The notes under the pieces are model-generated. The model was not told where the DNA came from. It saw only the letters and a list, made by a program, of their open reading frames with translations, and did not search any database. The translations under genes and the position numbers were made by a program. From positions 1 to 51,708 of the forward strand of contig PWJC01000125.1 in the NCBI GenBank assembly GCA_003560165.1: 51,708 bases of DNA, written 5' to 3'. This stretch comes from Bacteroidales bacterium (GTDB taxonomy: Bacteria; Bacteroidota; Bacteroidia; Bacteroidales; UBA7960). Of this stretch, positions 25,193 through 32,598 are shown one piece after another; position 1 is the first letter of the stretch; each line of letters starts with the position of its first letter.

Positions 25193-27601
25193 TCATCGCT
25201 TATTGTTCGTTTTCGCAGCCAGGCGCCGCCGATCCCGGTATGCCATCCACAATCCGGCACTTATCACGACCATGCTGATCCAGAGCAGGTTGATATATGG
25301 GAAGATCACCGTTTTGATGATGACAAAGTCGGGCCTTGCTTCGTAAATGTTCAGGAAAATGGTGTAGGGCTCATCGCTGACACCCTGAAAGCGGAATTTC
25401 AGGTCGAGATCACGAACCCCCACATCCTCGTGGATCACCATTCCGTCTTTGAGGATAAAGGAAGGTTGCAGTTCATAGGTTTCATTGTAATGGGTCAGTA
25501 TTTCCAACACGGCCGTGATGCGGGCATTTCCGGGATCGCCCGATCCATCGGGAAATTCAGTCCTAATGTCCTTAAATACCAGCTTATTATTGCCCAGCAT
25601 CAGGGTCTCATTTAGGCTGATGACCACTTCATCGATCAGCGCATAGTCTTCAGACGGGCTTCCCGGTTCGGGCAGTTCGGCAAAGGTCACATAGGTGAAT
25701 ACATCCTTCAGGGGATGCACCCTGGCGTAGGGTTCATATACATTGCCCATTCGCTGGTTCAGCAATATCGAGGGATAGGCGGTGAAGACCCTGTAGAAGT
25801 GTCCCTGTTTGCCGGTACGCAGGAAATCTATCTGATAATGGTAACGTTCCCCGTCAAATTCGCGACCTGCATAGCTCACATGATACTCTCCCATGGGAAG
25901 GATCTCTCCCCTGATCAGGAGCAGGTTCTCGTTCGGGGAAAAGTTCTCGCCCATGAAGTACCCGGAGGTGTTTTCGGAAATCGTGGTTTTTTGGGAAAAG
26001 GTAAGCACCACGGCCAAAAGGAACATGCCCATACCCAGGTGGGTGACCGCCGCCCCACTGCCCAGCCATTTCCCCCTGAACCGCAGCAGCATATCAAGCG
26101 ACGAAAACAGGGCAAACAGGCTGGCAAAAAGCATCAGCAGGTAATCCGGTCGCCGCAGATCGCTGATGAAGCTACCAGACACAAGGGCAAGCCCAAAGGC
26201 CAGGATCAGTGACAGGCTGATTTGCCGGAAAAAACGTTTGGTGCTGTTGTGGCCCCAGCCGATAAATTGCGTAACTCCCATCAGCAATCCAACGACAACG
26301 GCAAAGGGGAGCTGCCATTTGTTGTAATAGGCCACCACATCGGCAGGGGGCGCCATGTGGCTTCCGAAAACCCTGTTCATCACAGGGATGCTTGTGCTGA
26401 AAATGATCTGGAAGGCCGACAGCACCAGCACCAGGGCCCCGACAAACAACCAGAACTCACGGGTGAACACCTCTTCATTGCCCCTGGAGGGAAACCGTCG
26501 GTAGTTCGCAAAAAGAAGAGACAGTGACAGTATCAGGAAGGCGGACAAATAGATCAGGATATGCCAGCCCATGCCGTCGCGGCCAAAGGAATGTACCGAG
26601 GTTTCTGACAACACCCCGCTGCGGGTCAGATAGGTGGCATAGATCACAAAAATTAAGGACAAGATGATGAAAAGAAAAGCAGGGAAAAAGGCATGTTTCT
26701 TCTTATGGGAAACAAGCATCAGGTGAAGGCCGGCCACCAGCATCAGCCAGGGAACCAGGGAGGCATTCTCAATGGGGTCCCATGCCCAGAAGCCACCAAA
26801 GGTGAGTGACTCATAAGCCCATACCCCCCCGAGCAATATGCCGGCACCCAGAAAGAGGACTGCCAGATTGGTCCAGGGCAGGGCGGGCCTGATCCATGCA
26901 TGGAACTGTCTTTTCCACAAACCGGCCAGGGCGTAACTGAAAGGGACCAGCACGGCGGCATATCCCACAAAGGTCACCGGGGGGTGCGACAGCATCCAGA
27001 AGTTGCGCAGCAAAGGGTTCAGCCCGTTGCCGTCGGTGATCAGCGCGAGGTATTGAGGATTGTGGAAAAAATGATTGTCCAGATTCTCGGGGGCCATCCG
27101 TAACAGCAGAAAAGGGTCCAGCCCCAGAGAGAAAGCCCCGAAACGAATGCCAAGCAGCATGCTGATCAAAAATACCTGAGAAAAGGCAAAGACCGTCATT
27201 ACGCTGGCTTCCCAGTTGCGGGCAAACCTGATCAGAACCAGTCCGAAAACCACCTGGCAGCATGCCCAGAACAGCAGGCTGCCTTCCTGTCCGGCCCAGA
27301 AACTGGCAATGCGGTATGACAAGGGCAGGGCGTTTTCGACCTGTATCCATACGTAGCGGTATTCGTAGTAACGGTTAAGCAAAATAAACAACAGGGCGAA
27401 TGCCGCCAGGCCCACCATGGCCGAATGCAACCAGAAAGCCTTCCTGCCCAGACCTCTCCAGTGCAGGGAATCCGGAAATGTCTTTGAACTGCTGCGGTAA
27501 TAGGACCAGGCAGCAAACAGCGCCGAGAAAAAAGCCATAAACAACGCGAACCGCCCGGCATATCCCCAAAACAAATGTTCGCCCACGTATTGGATATCCA
27601 T
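25193..27601 (-). CDS. ccmF: Cytochrome c biogenesis protein CcmF (heme lyase subunit)
   Basis: CcmF attaches heme to apocytochrome c in System I maturation at the periplasmic face. Start at 27601 (MDIQYVGEHLFWGYAG) gives 802 residues. The family features are WAGQEGSLLFW at about 102-112, SHPPVTFVGYA at 205-215 (ligand H206), and the tryptophan-rich WWD domain, WAYESLTFGGFWAWDPIENA, at 261-280. About 14 membrane helices are followed by a large periplasmic part. No ccmA, B, C, E or G gene lies beside it, so the other maturation genes must be elsewhere. It belongs to a tight transcript with the HsdR_N gene upstream and DUF2520, kdsC, ubiA-type and maf genes downstream. Confidence 0.93.
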   Translation of the reverse strand: MDIQYVGEHLFWGYAGRFALFMAFFSALFAAWSYYRSSSKTFPDSLHWRGLGRKAFWLHSAMVGLAAFALLFILLNRYYEYRYVWIQVENALPLSYRIASFWAGQEGSLLFWACCQVVFGLVLIRFARNWEASVMTVFAFSQVFLISMLLGIRFGAFSLGLDPFLLLRMAPENLDNHFFHNPQYLALITDGNGLNPLLRNFWMLSHPPVTFVGYAAVLVPFSYALAGLWKRQFHAWIRPALPWTNLAVLFLGAGILLGGVWAYESLTFGGFWAWDPIENASLVPWLMLVAGLHLMLVSHKKKHAFFPAFLFIILSLIFVIYATYLTRSGVLSETSVHSFGRDGMGWHILIYLSAFLILSLSLLFANYRRFPSRGNEEVFTREFWLFVGALVLVLSAFQIIFSTSIPVMNRVFGSHMAPPADVVAYYNKWQLPFAVVVGLLMGVTQFIGWGHNSTKRFFRQISLSLILAFGLALVSGSFISDLRRPDYLLMLFASLFALFSSLDMLLRFRGKWLGSGAAVTHLGMGMFLLAVVLTFSQKTTISENTSGYFMGENFSPNENLLLIRGEILPMGEYHVSYAGREFDGERYHYQIDFLRTGKQGHFYRVFTAYPSILLNQRMGNVYEPYARVHPLKDVFTYVTFAELPEPGSPSEDYALIDEVVISLNETLMLGNNKLVFKDIRTEFPDGSGDPGNARITAVLEILTHYNETYELQPSFILKDGMVIHEDVGVRDLDLKFRFQGVSDEPYTIFLNIYEARPDFVIIKTVIFPYINLLWISMVVISAGLWMAYRDRRRLAAKTNNKR

Positions 27602-27629
27602 CAAAATACTTGGTTTGGTTAAAAAAACA

Positions 27630-28136
27630 TCATTCGTTTCGCCACGAAGGGGATTGAGGGAAATGCCCCCCAACATCCGCCGACAGGGCATCAAAATCGG
27701 GGAATTCGTCCAAAAACGTCCAGTTACCGGCCGCGGCATCCCTGCGGCAGCAATAATGTGCCAGGCCATTGGTCACCACCAGGTAGGGCACCCCAAAGGG
27801 CAAATTGTACCTGGCTACCTGATCGAACACTTCGCCGGTAACACCGATACCGGCGGCCTTGCACTCAATGATCATCAGGGGGGATCCCGACATTCCGTAT
27901 ACAATGGCATCGGCCCTCCTTTCAAGCCGGTGAACTTTTAGTGAGGCTTCTACGGCGATCAGACCAGCGGGGTAGCCCTTGTACTCTTTCAACCAGTGCA
28001 AAAAATGCTGCCTTACCCATTCTTCGGGCGTCAGGACAACAAACCGCTTCCTGAATTCATCAAAAACGAGTGTTTTCCCCGACTGCCTGACCAACCTGAG
28101 CGGAAATTCGGGGAGCATGAGTTTTTGCATAACCAT
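27630..28136 (-). CDS. Orphan HsdR N-terminal-domain nuclease-like protein
   Basis: Small protein with the nuclease fold of type I restriction HsdR N-termini (HSDR_N_2), without helicase or methylase. Start at 28136 (MVMQKLMLPEFPL) gives 168 residues; M3 is also possible, and the longer frame from 28166 covers the promoter spacer. The PD-(D/E)xK core is intact: E63, D76 in RRADAIVYG, and ECK at 91-93. A promoter with TATATTTG lies upstream at 28164-28171. It sits 28 bases before ccmF and is divergent from the AMP nucleosidase-holA genes. No restriction-modification partner is nearby, so a housekeeping DNA-processing role seems more likely than defence; this is inference. Confidence 0.8.
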   Translation of the reverse strand: MVMQKLMLPEFPLRLVRQSGKTLVFDEFRKRFVVLTPEEWVRQHFLHWLKEYKGYPAGLIAVEASLKVHRLERRADAIVYGMSGSPLMIIECKAAGIGVTGEVFDQVARYNLPFGVPYLVVTNGLAHYCCRRDAAAGNWTFLDEFPDFDALSADVGGHFPQSPSWRNE

Positions 28137-28163
28137 GGAAGCAACAGGTTTTAAACACCCACA

Positions 28164-28171
28164 CAAATATA
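28164..28171 (-). promoter_or_regulatory. Promoter -7 box of the HsdR_N-ccmF transcript (TATATTTG)
   Basis: Full TAnnTTTG match on the minus strand, 27 bases before the chosen ATG. A T-rich stretch lies where the -33 element should be, but no clean TTTG is visible. Confidence 0.5.
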
Positions 28172-28175
28172 CACG

Positions 28176-28291
28176 AAAAAAGGAAGGACGGAAGGGGGAA
28201 GGAAAGTGATGATTAGTGAGCGATGAGTTGAAAAATTGAAGGGTTGAAAAGGTTAGGAGACAGAAGACGGAAGACAGGGGACGGAGGACGG
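28176..28291. repeat. Intergenic purine-rich repeat, copy B (GTTGAAAAG plus GGAAGAC units)
   Basis: A GGAAGG-rich stretch is followed by GTTGAAAAATTGAAGGGTTG and then four degenerate heptamers of the type CGGAAGA from 28261 to 28288. It lies in the divergent space between the HsdR_N gene and the AMP nucleosidase gene. Same repeat family as at 1-157, 30201-30420 and 38362-38520, but without the conserved tail. Confidence 0.65.
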
Positions 28292-28361
28292 AATTATTTG
28301 GGTATTGACTGCCAGGAAAAATATAATCCCGGAAAAAATCTCAGCCTTTCAAAGGTTTCCT

Positions 28362-28369
28362 TATTTTTG
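28362..28369 (+). promoter_or_regulatory. Promoter -7 box of the AMP nucleosidase gene, next to its start codon
   Basis: TATTTTTG is a full TAnnTTTG match ending only 7 bases before the ATG at 28377. Transcription would begin at or within a few bases of the start codon, giving a leaderless or nearly leaderless message. Confidence 0.5.
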
Positions 28370-28376
28370 TCTGATT

Positions 28377-29159
28377 ATGAAGACAAGGGAAGAGATCGTA
28401 AATAACTGGTTGCCGCGTTATACCGGCACCGGGGTTTCGGAGTTGGGGAAATACATATTGCTCACCAACTTCAACCAGTATGTCAATCTGTTTGCAGAAA
28501 AGTTCCAGGTGGAGATCAGGGGGGCAAACCGCATCATGCCCAGCGCCACCCACGAAAACATCAGCATTATCAATTTTGGCATGGGCAGCGCCAATGCGGC
28601 CACCATCATGGACCTGTTGCTGGCTGCCAGGCCCCAGGCAGTACTTTTTCTGGGCAAATGCGGAGGCCTGAAAGAGATCAACAACCTGGGCGACCTGATC
28701 CTGCCCATTGCCGCCATTCGCGGCGAAGGGACCTCCAACGACTATTTTCCCCCCGAAGTACCGGCCCTGCCAGCCTTCAACCTGCAAAAAGCCGTTTCGA
28801 CCAATATACGCAATCACGGCCTCGATTATTGGACAGGTACCATTTATACAACCAACAGGAGGGTCTGGGAACACGACGATGCGTTCAAGAATTACCTGAG
28901 AAAGATACGCTGCATGGGCATCGACATGGAAACAGCCACTATTTTTTCGGTAGGGTTCCATAACCGGATATCCACCGGAGCCTTGCTGCTGGTGTCGGAT
29001 CAGCCCATGATCTCTACGGGGGTAAAAACGGCAATAAGCGACAAGGAGGTATCGGAAAAATTTGTCAACAAACATCTCGAAATCGGAATTGACTCTCTCA
29101 AAGAACTAATAAATAACGGACTTACAGTAAAGCACCTGAAGTTCGACTACGAAGAATAA
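28377..29159 (+). CDS. amn: AMP nucleosidase
   Basis: Hydrolyses AMP to adenine and ribose 5-phosphate, or acts as a related nucleoside phosphorylase, in purine salvage. Start at 28377 (MKTREEIVNNW) gives 260 residues; a longer frame from 28305 lies within repeat-flanking non-coding sequence. Phosphorylase-family features are VLFLGKCGGLKEI, GDLILPIAAIRGEGTSNDY and MGIDMETATIFSVGF, where the glutamate contacts the ribose, and LLVSDQPM. The length fits the short Bacteroidota AMP nucleosidase, not the ~480-residue E. coli Amn. holA follows 24 bases later. Confidence 0.88.
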   Translation: MKTREEIVNNWLPRYTGTGVSELGKYILLTNFNQYVNLFAEKFQVEIRGANRIMPSATHENISIINFGMGSANAATIMDLLLAARPQAVLFLGKCGGLKEINNLGDLILPIAAIRGEGTSNDYFPPEVPALPAFNLQKAVSTNIRNHGLDYWTGTIYTTNRRVWEHDDAFKNYLRKIRCMGIDMETATIFSVGFHNRISTGALLLVSDQPMISTGVKTAISDKEVSEKFVNKHLEIGIDSLKELINNGLTVKHLKFDYEE

Positions 29160-29183
29160 GCACCCAGGAATGCCATAGAAACC

Positions 29184-30191
29184 ATGGCCGCACTCACTTT
29201 TCAGGACATACTCAGAGACATCCGGAACAAGGTATTGTCCCCGGTTTATTTGCTGATGGGCCATGAGAGCTTCTACATCGATGTGATCTCCGATTATCTG
29301 GAGGAGCAGGTGCTCACCCCCGAAGAAAGAGAGTTCAATCTCAGCATTTTTTATGGCAAGGATACCGACATCGCCACCATCATCAGCACCGCAAAACGCT
29401 ACCCCATGATGTCGAGCCACAACATGGTAATTGTAAAGGAAGCCCAGCATATCAACAACATCGAAGAGTTGCTCCCCTATGTTCAGCATCCCCTGAAGTC
29501 GACCATACTGGTGATCTGCTATAAATACAAAAACATCGACAGGCGCAGCAGGTTCTGCAAGGAGTTGTCAAGGGCAGGTGTGGTGTTCGAAGGCAAAAAG
29601 CTTTACGACAATCAGGTTCCCGGGTGGATTGACGACTACGTAAAACGACGGGGCTATAAAATAGGCCCCGGGGCCGTGCAGATGCTGGCCGACCACCTGG
29701 GTAACGACCTGGGGAAGATCGTGAACGAAGTAAGGAAACTCTTTATCAACCTGGAAAAAGGCGGCGAAGTGACCACCGGGGTGATTGAGGCGAACATCGG
29801 CATCAGCAAGGATTTCAACGTCTTCGAACTCCAGAACGCCCTGGGGAGCAAAGACAGCCAAAAGGCATACCAGATTGTCCGGTATTTTGCCGACAACCCA
29901 AAATCGAACCCTTTTGTTCTGATCACCGGGGTGCTCTACGTTTTTTTTTCGAAGGTGCTGCTTTGGCATACCCTTCCCGACAAAAGTCAGAAAAACATGG
30001 CTTCGGCCCTTTCGGTCAATCCATTCTTCGTAAAAGACTATGCATTGGCTGCCAGGAATTATCCCCCTGCAAAGATCATTCGCATATTCTCTTTTTTAAG
30101 GACCTACGATCTGAAATCAAAAGGTTTTCAGAATGAGACCACCGGGTCAGGGGAATTGCTCAGGGAGTTGACCTGGAACATTCTGAATTGA
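29184..30191 (+). CDS. holA: DNA polymerase III subunit delta
   Basis: Delta subunit of the clamp loader; it opens the beta sliding clamp at replication forks. The 335-residue protein has the three-domain pattern of HolA: an N-terminal part with VYLLMGHESFYIDVISDYLEE-like sequence, FNLSIFYGKD and a P-loop-like fold without Walker residues; then DYVKRRGYKIGPGAVQMLAD, and a C-terminal helical domain with NVFELQNALGSKDSQKAY. Length is normal. It follows the AMP nucleosidase gene by 24 bases and is followed by the 240-base repeat array. Confidence 0.9.
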   Translation: MAALTFQDILRDIRNKVLSPVYLLMGHESFYIDVISDYLEEQVLTPEEREFNLSIFYGKDTDIATIISTAKRYPMMSSHNMVIVKEAQHINNIEELLPYVQHPLKSTILVICYKYKNIDRRSRFCKELSRAGVVFEGKKLYDNQVPGWIDDYVKRRGYKIGPGAVQMLADHLGNDLGKIVNEVRKLFINLEKGGEVTTGVIEANIGISKDFNVFELQNALGSKDSQKAYQIVRYFADNPKSNPFVLITGVLYVFFSKVLLWHTLPDKSQKNMASALSVNPFFVKDYALAARNYPPAKIIRIFSFLRTYDLKSKGFQNETTGSGELLRELTWNILN

Positions 30192-30200
30192 AGATGGGGG

Positions 30201-30420
30201 TGGAAGGTGGAAGGTAGAAGGTAGAAAGTTGAAGAGTTGAAGAGTTGAAAAGTTTAGAAAACGGAAGACGGAGGACGGAAGACGGAGGACGGAAGACGGA
30301 AGACGGAAGACAGAAGACTGAAGACAGAAGACAGAAGACGGAAGACAGAAGACAGAAGACGGAAGACAGAAGACGGAGGACGGAAGACAGAAAGACGATG
30401 GAACGACGGAACGACGGAAC
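30201..30420. repeat. Intergenic purine repeat, copy C, with an 18-unit heptamer array
   Basis: Begins with GGAAGGTGGAAGGTAGAAGG-like units and GTTGAAGAGTTGAAGAG. An in-phase array of 18 heptamers (CGGAAGA with variants CGGAGGA, CAGAAGA and CTGAAGA) fills 30262-30387. It ends in 8-base ACGACGGA units to 30420. The plus strand is almost free of T across the array. The unit is not a multiple of three and no ribosome site is present, so the apparent small frames in it (all charged residues) are not taken as genes. It fills the gap between holA and the EVE gene. Confidence 0.85.
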
Positions 30421-30466
30421 GAAACAATGACCTTTTGACGTAACATAATAATAAGCATACAAACTG

Positions 30467-30880
30467 ATGAACTACTGGTTGGTGAAGAGTGAACCGGGGG
30501 CCTATTCGTGGCAGGAATTTATCAGGGATGGGCGCACCATGTTGGAGGGGGTGCGCAATTACCAGGCAAGGAACAATCTGCGGGCAATGAAAAACGGCGA
30601 CCTGGTGTTATTCTACCACAGTGTGACCCAGAAAAAGGTCATGGGCATTGCCAGGGTGGTCAGGGAGCATTATCCCGACCCCACCGCCAGCAGCACCAAT
30701 TGGGTGGTGGTTGACCTGAAGCCCGAAATGGAATTTGAACAGCAGCCCACCCTGGCCAGGATCAAAGAAGATCCCCGCCTGGCCAATATCGCCCTGGTAA
30801 AACAGCCAAGGCTGTCAGTGATGCCCCTCAGGCGGGAGGAATTCGACGCCATTGCTGAACTTGGAAACCCCGGGCAGTAA
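30467..30880 (+). CDS. EVE domain protein
   Basis: EVE domains belong to the PUA/YTH-like group that binds modified bases in RNA or DNA. The 137-residue protein is the single-domain type: MNYWLVKSEPGAYSWQEF at the start, VRNYQARNNLRAM with the conserved NYQAR, GDLVLFYHS, and VMGIARVVREHYPDP. Length is normal for the family. It starts 47 bases after the repeat array and is followed 22 bases later by the CvpA gene. The exact ligand is unknown. Confidence 0.88.
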   Translation: MNYWLVKSEPGAYSWQEFIRDGRTMLEGVRNYQARNNLRAMKNGDLVLFYHSVTQKKVMGIARVVREHYPDPTASSTNWVVVDLKPEMEFEQQPTLARIKEDPRLANIALVKQPRLSVMPLRREEFDAIAELGNPGQ

Positions 30881-30902
30881 GCCCGATAATTTGTATGCAG
30901 GC

Positions 30903-31418
30903 ATGAATCTGTTGGATATCATCATTGGCCTGGTCCTGATCCTTGGAGCCATCAGGGGCTTCCAGAAAGGGTTTTTCCGGGAGGCTGCCACCCTGCTGGG
31001 TTTACTGGGCGGGGTTTTTGTGGCCCTGATCTTTGCCGGAATAGCCGGCTCCATGGCCCAGAACCTGGTCGAATGGAATGTTCGCATCGTGCAGGTTGTG
31101 GCCTTTGTCATTGCCTTTGTTGTAGTGGTATTGTTGCTGAAGCTGTTGGGCAATCTGTTAACCGATTTGTTTAAAGCGCTGATGCTGGGTTTTGTTAACC
31201 GCCTGGCCGGATTTGTTATCGGCCTGCTGAAATGGGCACTGATCCTGACCATCCTGTTTGTATTCATCGACCTGTTCGATACCGGCAACCGTATCATATC
31301 AAACGAAATGAGGCATGACAGTTACTTATACAGCCAACTGGAAATCCTGGCCAATATGCTTTTAAACCGCCTAGAACCTCATGCCCTGCCTGAAAACTTT
31401 TTAGTCACCTGTTTATAA
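30903..31418 (+). CDS. CvpA family membrane protein
   Basis: CvpA-like inner-membrane protein, linked in E. coli to colicin V production and envelope stress survival. Start at 30903 (MNLLDIIIGLVLILGAIRG) gives 171 residues; a frame starting at 30852 would overlap the EVE gene by 29 bases. Four helices are seen, with the family pattern GAIRGFQKGFFREAATLLG at about 16-34 and a soluble C-terminal tail. Lies between the EVE gene (22 bases) and the aminotransferase gene (16 bases). Confidence 0.85.
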   Translation: MNLLDIIIGLVLILGAIRGFQKGFFREAATLLGLLGGVFVALIFAGIAGSMAQNLVEWNVRIVQVVAFVIAFVVVVLLLKLLGNLLTDLFKALMLGFVNRLAGFVIGLLKWALILTILFVFIDLFDTGNRIISNEMRHDSYLYSQLEILANMLLNRLEPHALPENFLVTCL

Positions 31419-31434
31419 CCATTCTGTTTTACTT

Positions 31435-32598
31435 ATGAATAGTGCTTCATGGGAAAATATTCGCAACGAGTTCAAAATAACCGGGAAACTGGCCTACTTT
31501 CAAAGCGCCGGCATGTCGCCCATTCCACGGCTCGTCTACCAGGCTGTCTGCGAAGCCTATGCCCGTATCTATGAGGTGGGCGACCTCGACTGGCCCCTGG
31601 ATCTGGAAAAGGCCGAAGCCTTGCTGAAACGCCTGGGAGTCCTTTTGAACACCACATCGGACAACCTGGCTTTCTTACCCAATACTTCCCTTGCCATGTC
31701 GATGGTGGCCCTGTCCATGCAGCGGAAACTGGAGCCCAGTTTCAACCTGATATCCCTCGATGATGAATTCCCGGCCACCCATATCCCCTTCGAATACCAG
31801 GGCATCCCAGTAAAATACGCAACAGCTGACCGGGGGCGCTATTCAGTCGACAGCATTCTCGACCTGGTGGATGCTTCAACCAGGGCTGTTGTCTGTTCCT
31901 ATGTTCAGTACAACACCGGTTTCAGGCTGGATCTGAATGCCCTGGGCAAGGCCGTAAAAGAAAAGGGGCTGCTGTTCATTGTGAATGCCACCCAGGCACT
32001 GCCTTTTTTCCCACTCGATACGCAGGGCATGCAGATCGACGTGATGACCGCTTCGATGCACAAATGGGGTTGTGCCGGCCACGTGGGATCACTGATGTAT
32101 ACATCGCCTTCCTACAGGGAAACCTTCCCCGCCCCCCTGGCCGGATGGTTGTCGGTACGCCCGCCAGCCAATTCCCATATCATCACCGAAAAAGGGAGGC
32201 CTTTAAACATCCACGACTCGGCCATGCAGTACCAGTTTGGCACCAGCAACCTGCAGTCGCTGCTGGGGCTCAGCAAGTCGCTCGAATACATGGAAGGTAT
32301 TGGGCTCGAAAATATCCGCAAACGCATACTGGAACTGGCGACCCATACCATTGCCACCCTCAGCCAGATAAAAGGGGTCGAAATACTGAGTCCACACAAC
32401 CACGCCGGAGAACAGTCGGGCATCATCAGCGTGAACCTGAAGGGAAGAAGCAATCAGGAATGCGTGGCCTTCCTCGAAAGCAGGGGGGTCATCACCACCA
32501 TGCGCAACAACTGTATCCGCATTTCGTGCAATTTCTTCAACAACCGAAATGACATTGAACGCCTGGCCGAAGGCATCGTCAGTTTCACCGGGGGTTGA
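31435..32598 (+). CDS. Class V aminotransferase (PLP-dependent, NifS-like fold)
   Basis: PLP enzyme of the class V / cysteine-desulfurase superfamily; substrate not known. The 387-residue protein has the PLP lysine in SMHKWGCAGH (K210), NATQALPFFPLD with the PLP-contacting residues before it, and TSNLQSLLGLSKSLEYME after it. It lacks the active-site cysteine loop expected of a true cysteine desulfurase, so a desulfurase call is avoided; relatives include isopenicillin N epimerase-like and kynureninase-like proteins. Its 3' end overlaps the convergent decarboxylase gene by 14 bases. Confidence 0.8.
   Translation: MNSASWENIRNEFKITGKLAYFQSAGMSPIPRLVYQAVCEAYARIYEVGDLDWPLDLEKAEALLKRLGVLLNTTSDNLAFLPNTSLAMSMVALSMQRKLEPSFNLISLDDEFPATHIPFEYQGIPVKYATADRGRYSVDSILDLVDASTRAVVCSYVQYNTGFRLDLNALGKAVKEKGLLFIVNATQALPFFPLDTQGMQIDVMTASMHKWGCAGHVGSLMYTSPSYRETFPAPLAGWLSVRPPANSHIITEKGRPLNIHDSAMQYQFGTSNLQSLLGLSKSLEYMEGIGLENIRKRILELATHTIATLSQIKGVEILSPHNHAGEQSGIISVNLKGRSNQECVAFLESRGVITTMRNNCIRISCNFFNNRNDIERLAEGIVSFTGG

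Noticed and set aside
30262-30387. Array considered as CRISPR
   Set aside because: Period of 7 bases without spacers; no cas genes.
30245-30430. A 61-residue frame rich in R, K, E and D (RRQKTEDRR type) in the heptamer array
   Set aside because: It is the translation of a 7-base repeat; no ribosome site, and the repeat family is intergenic in all places.
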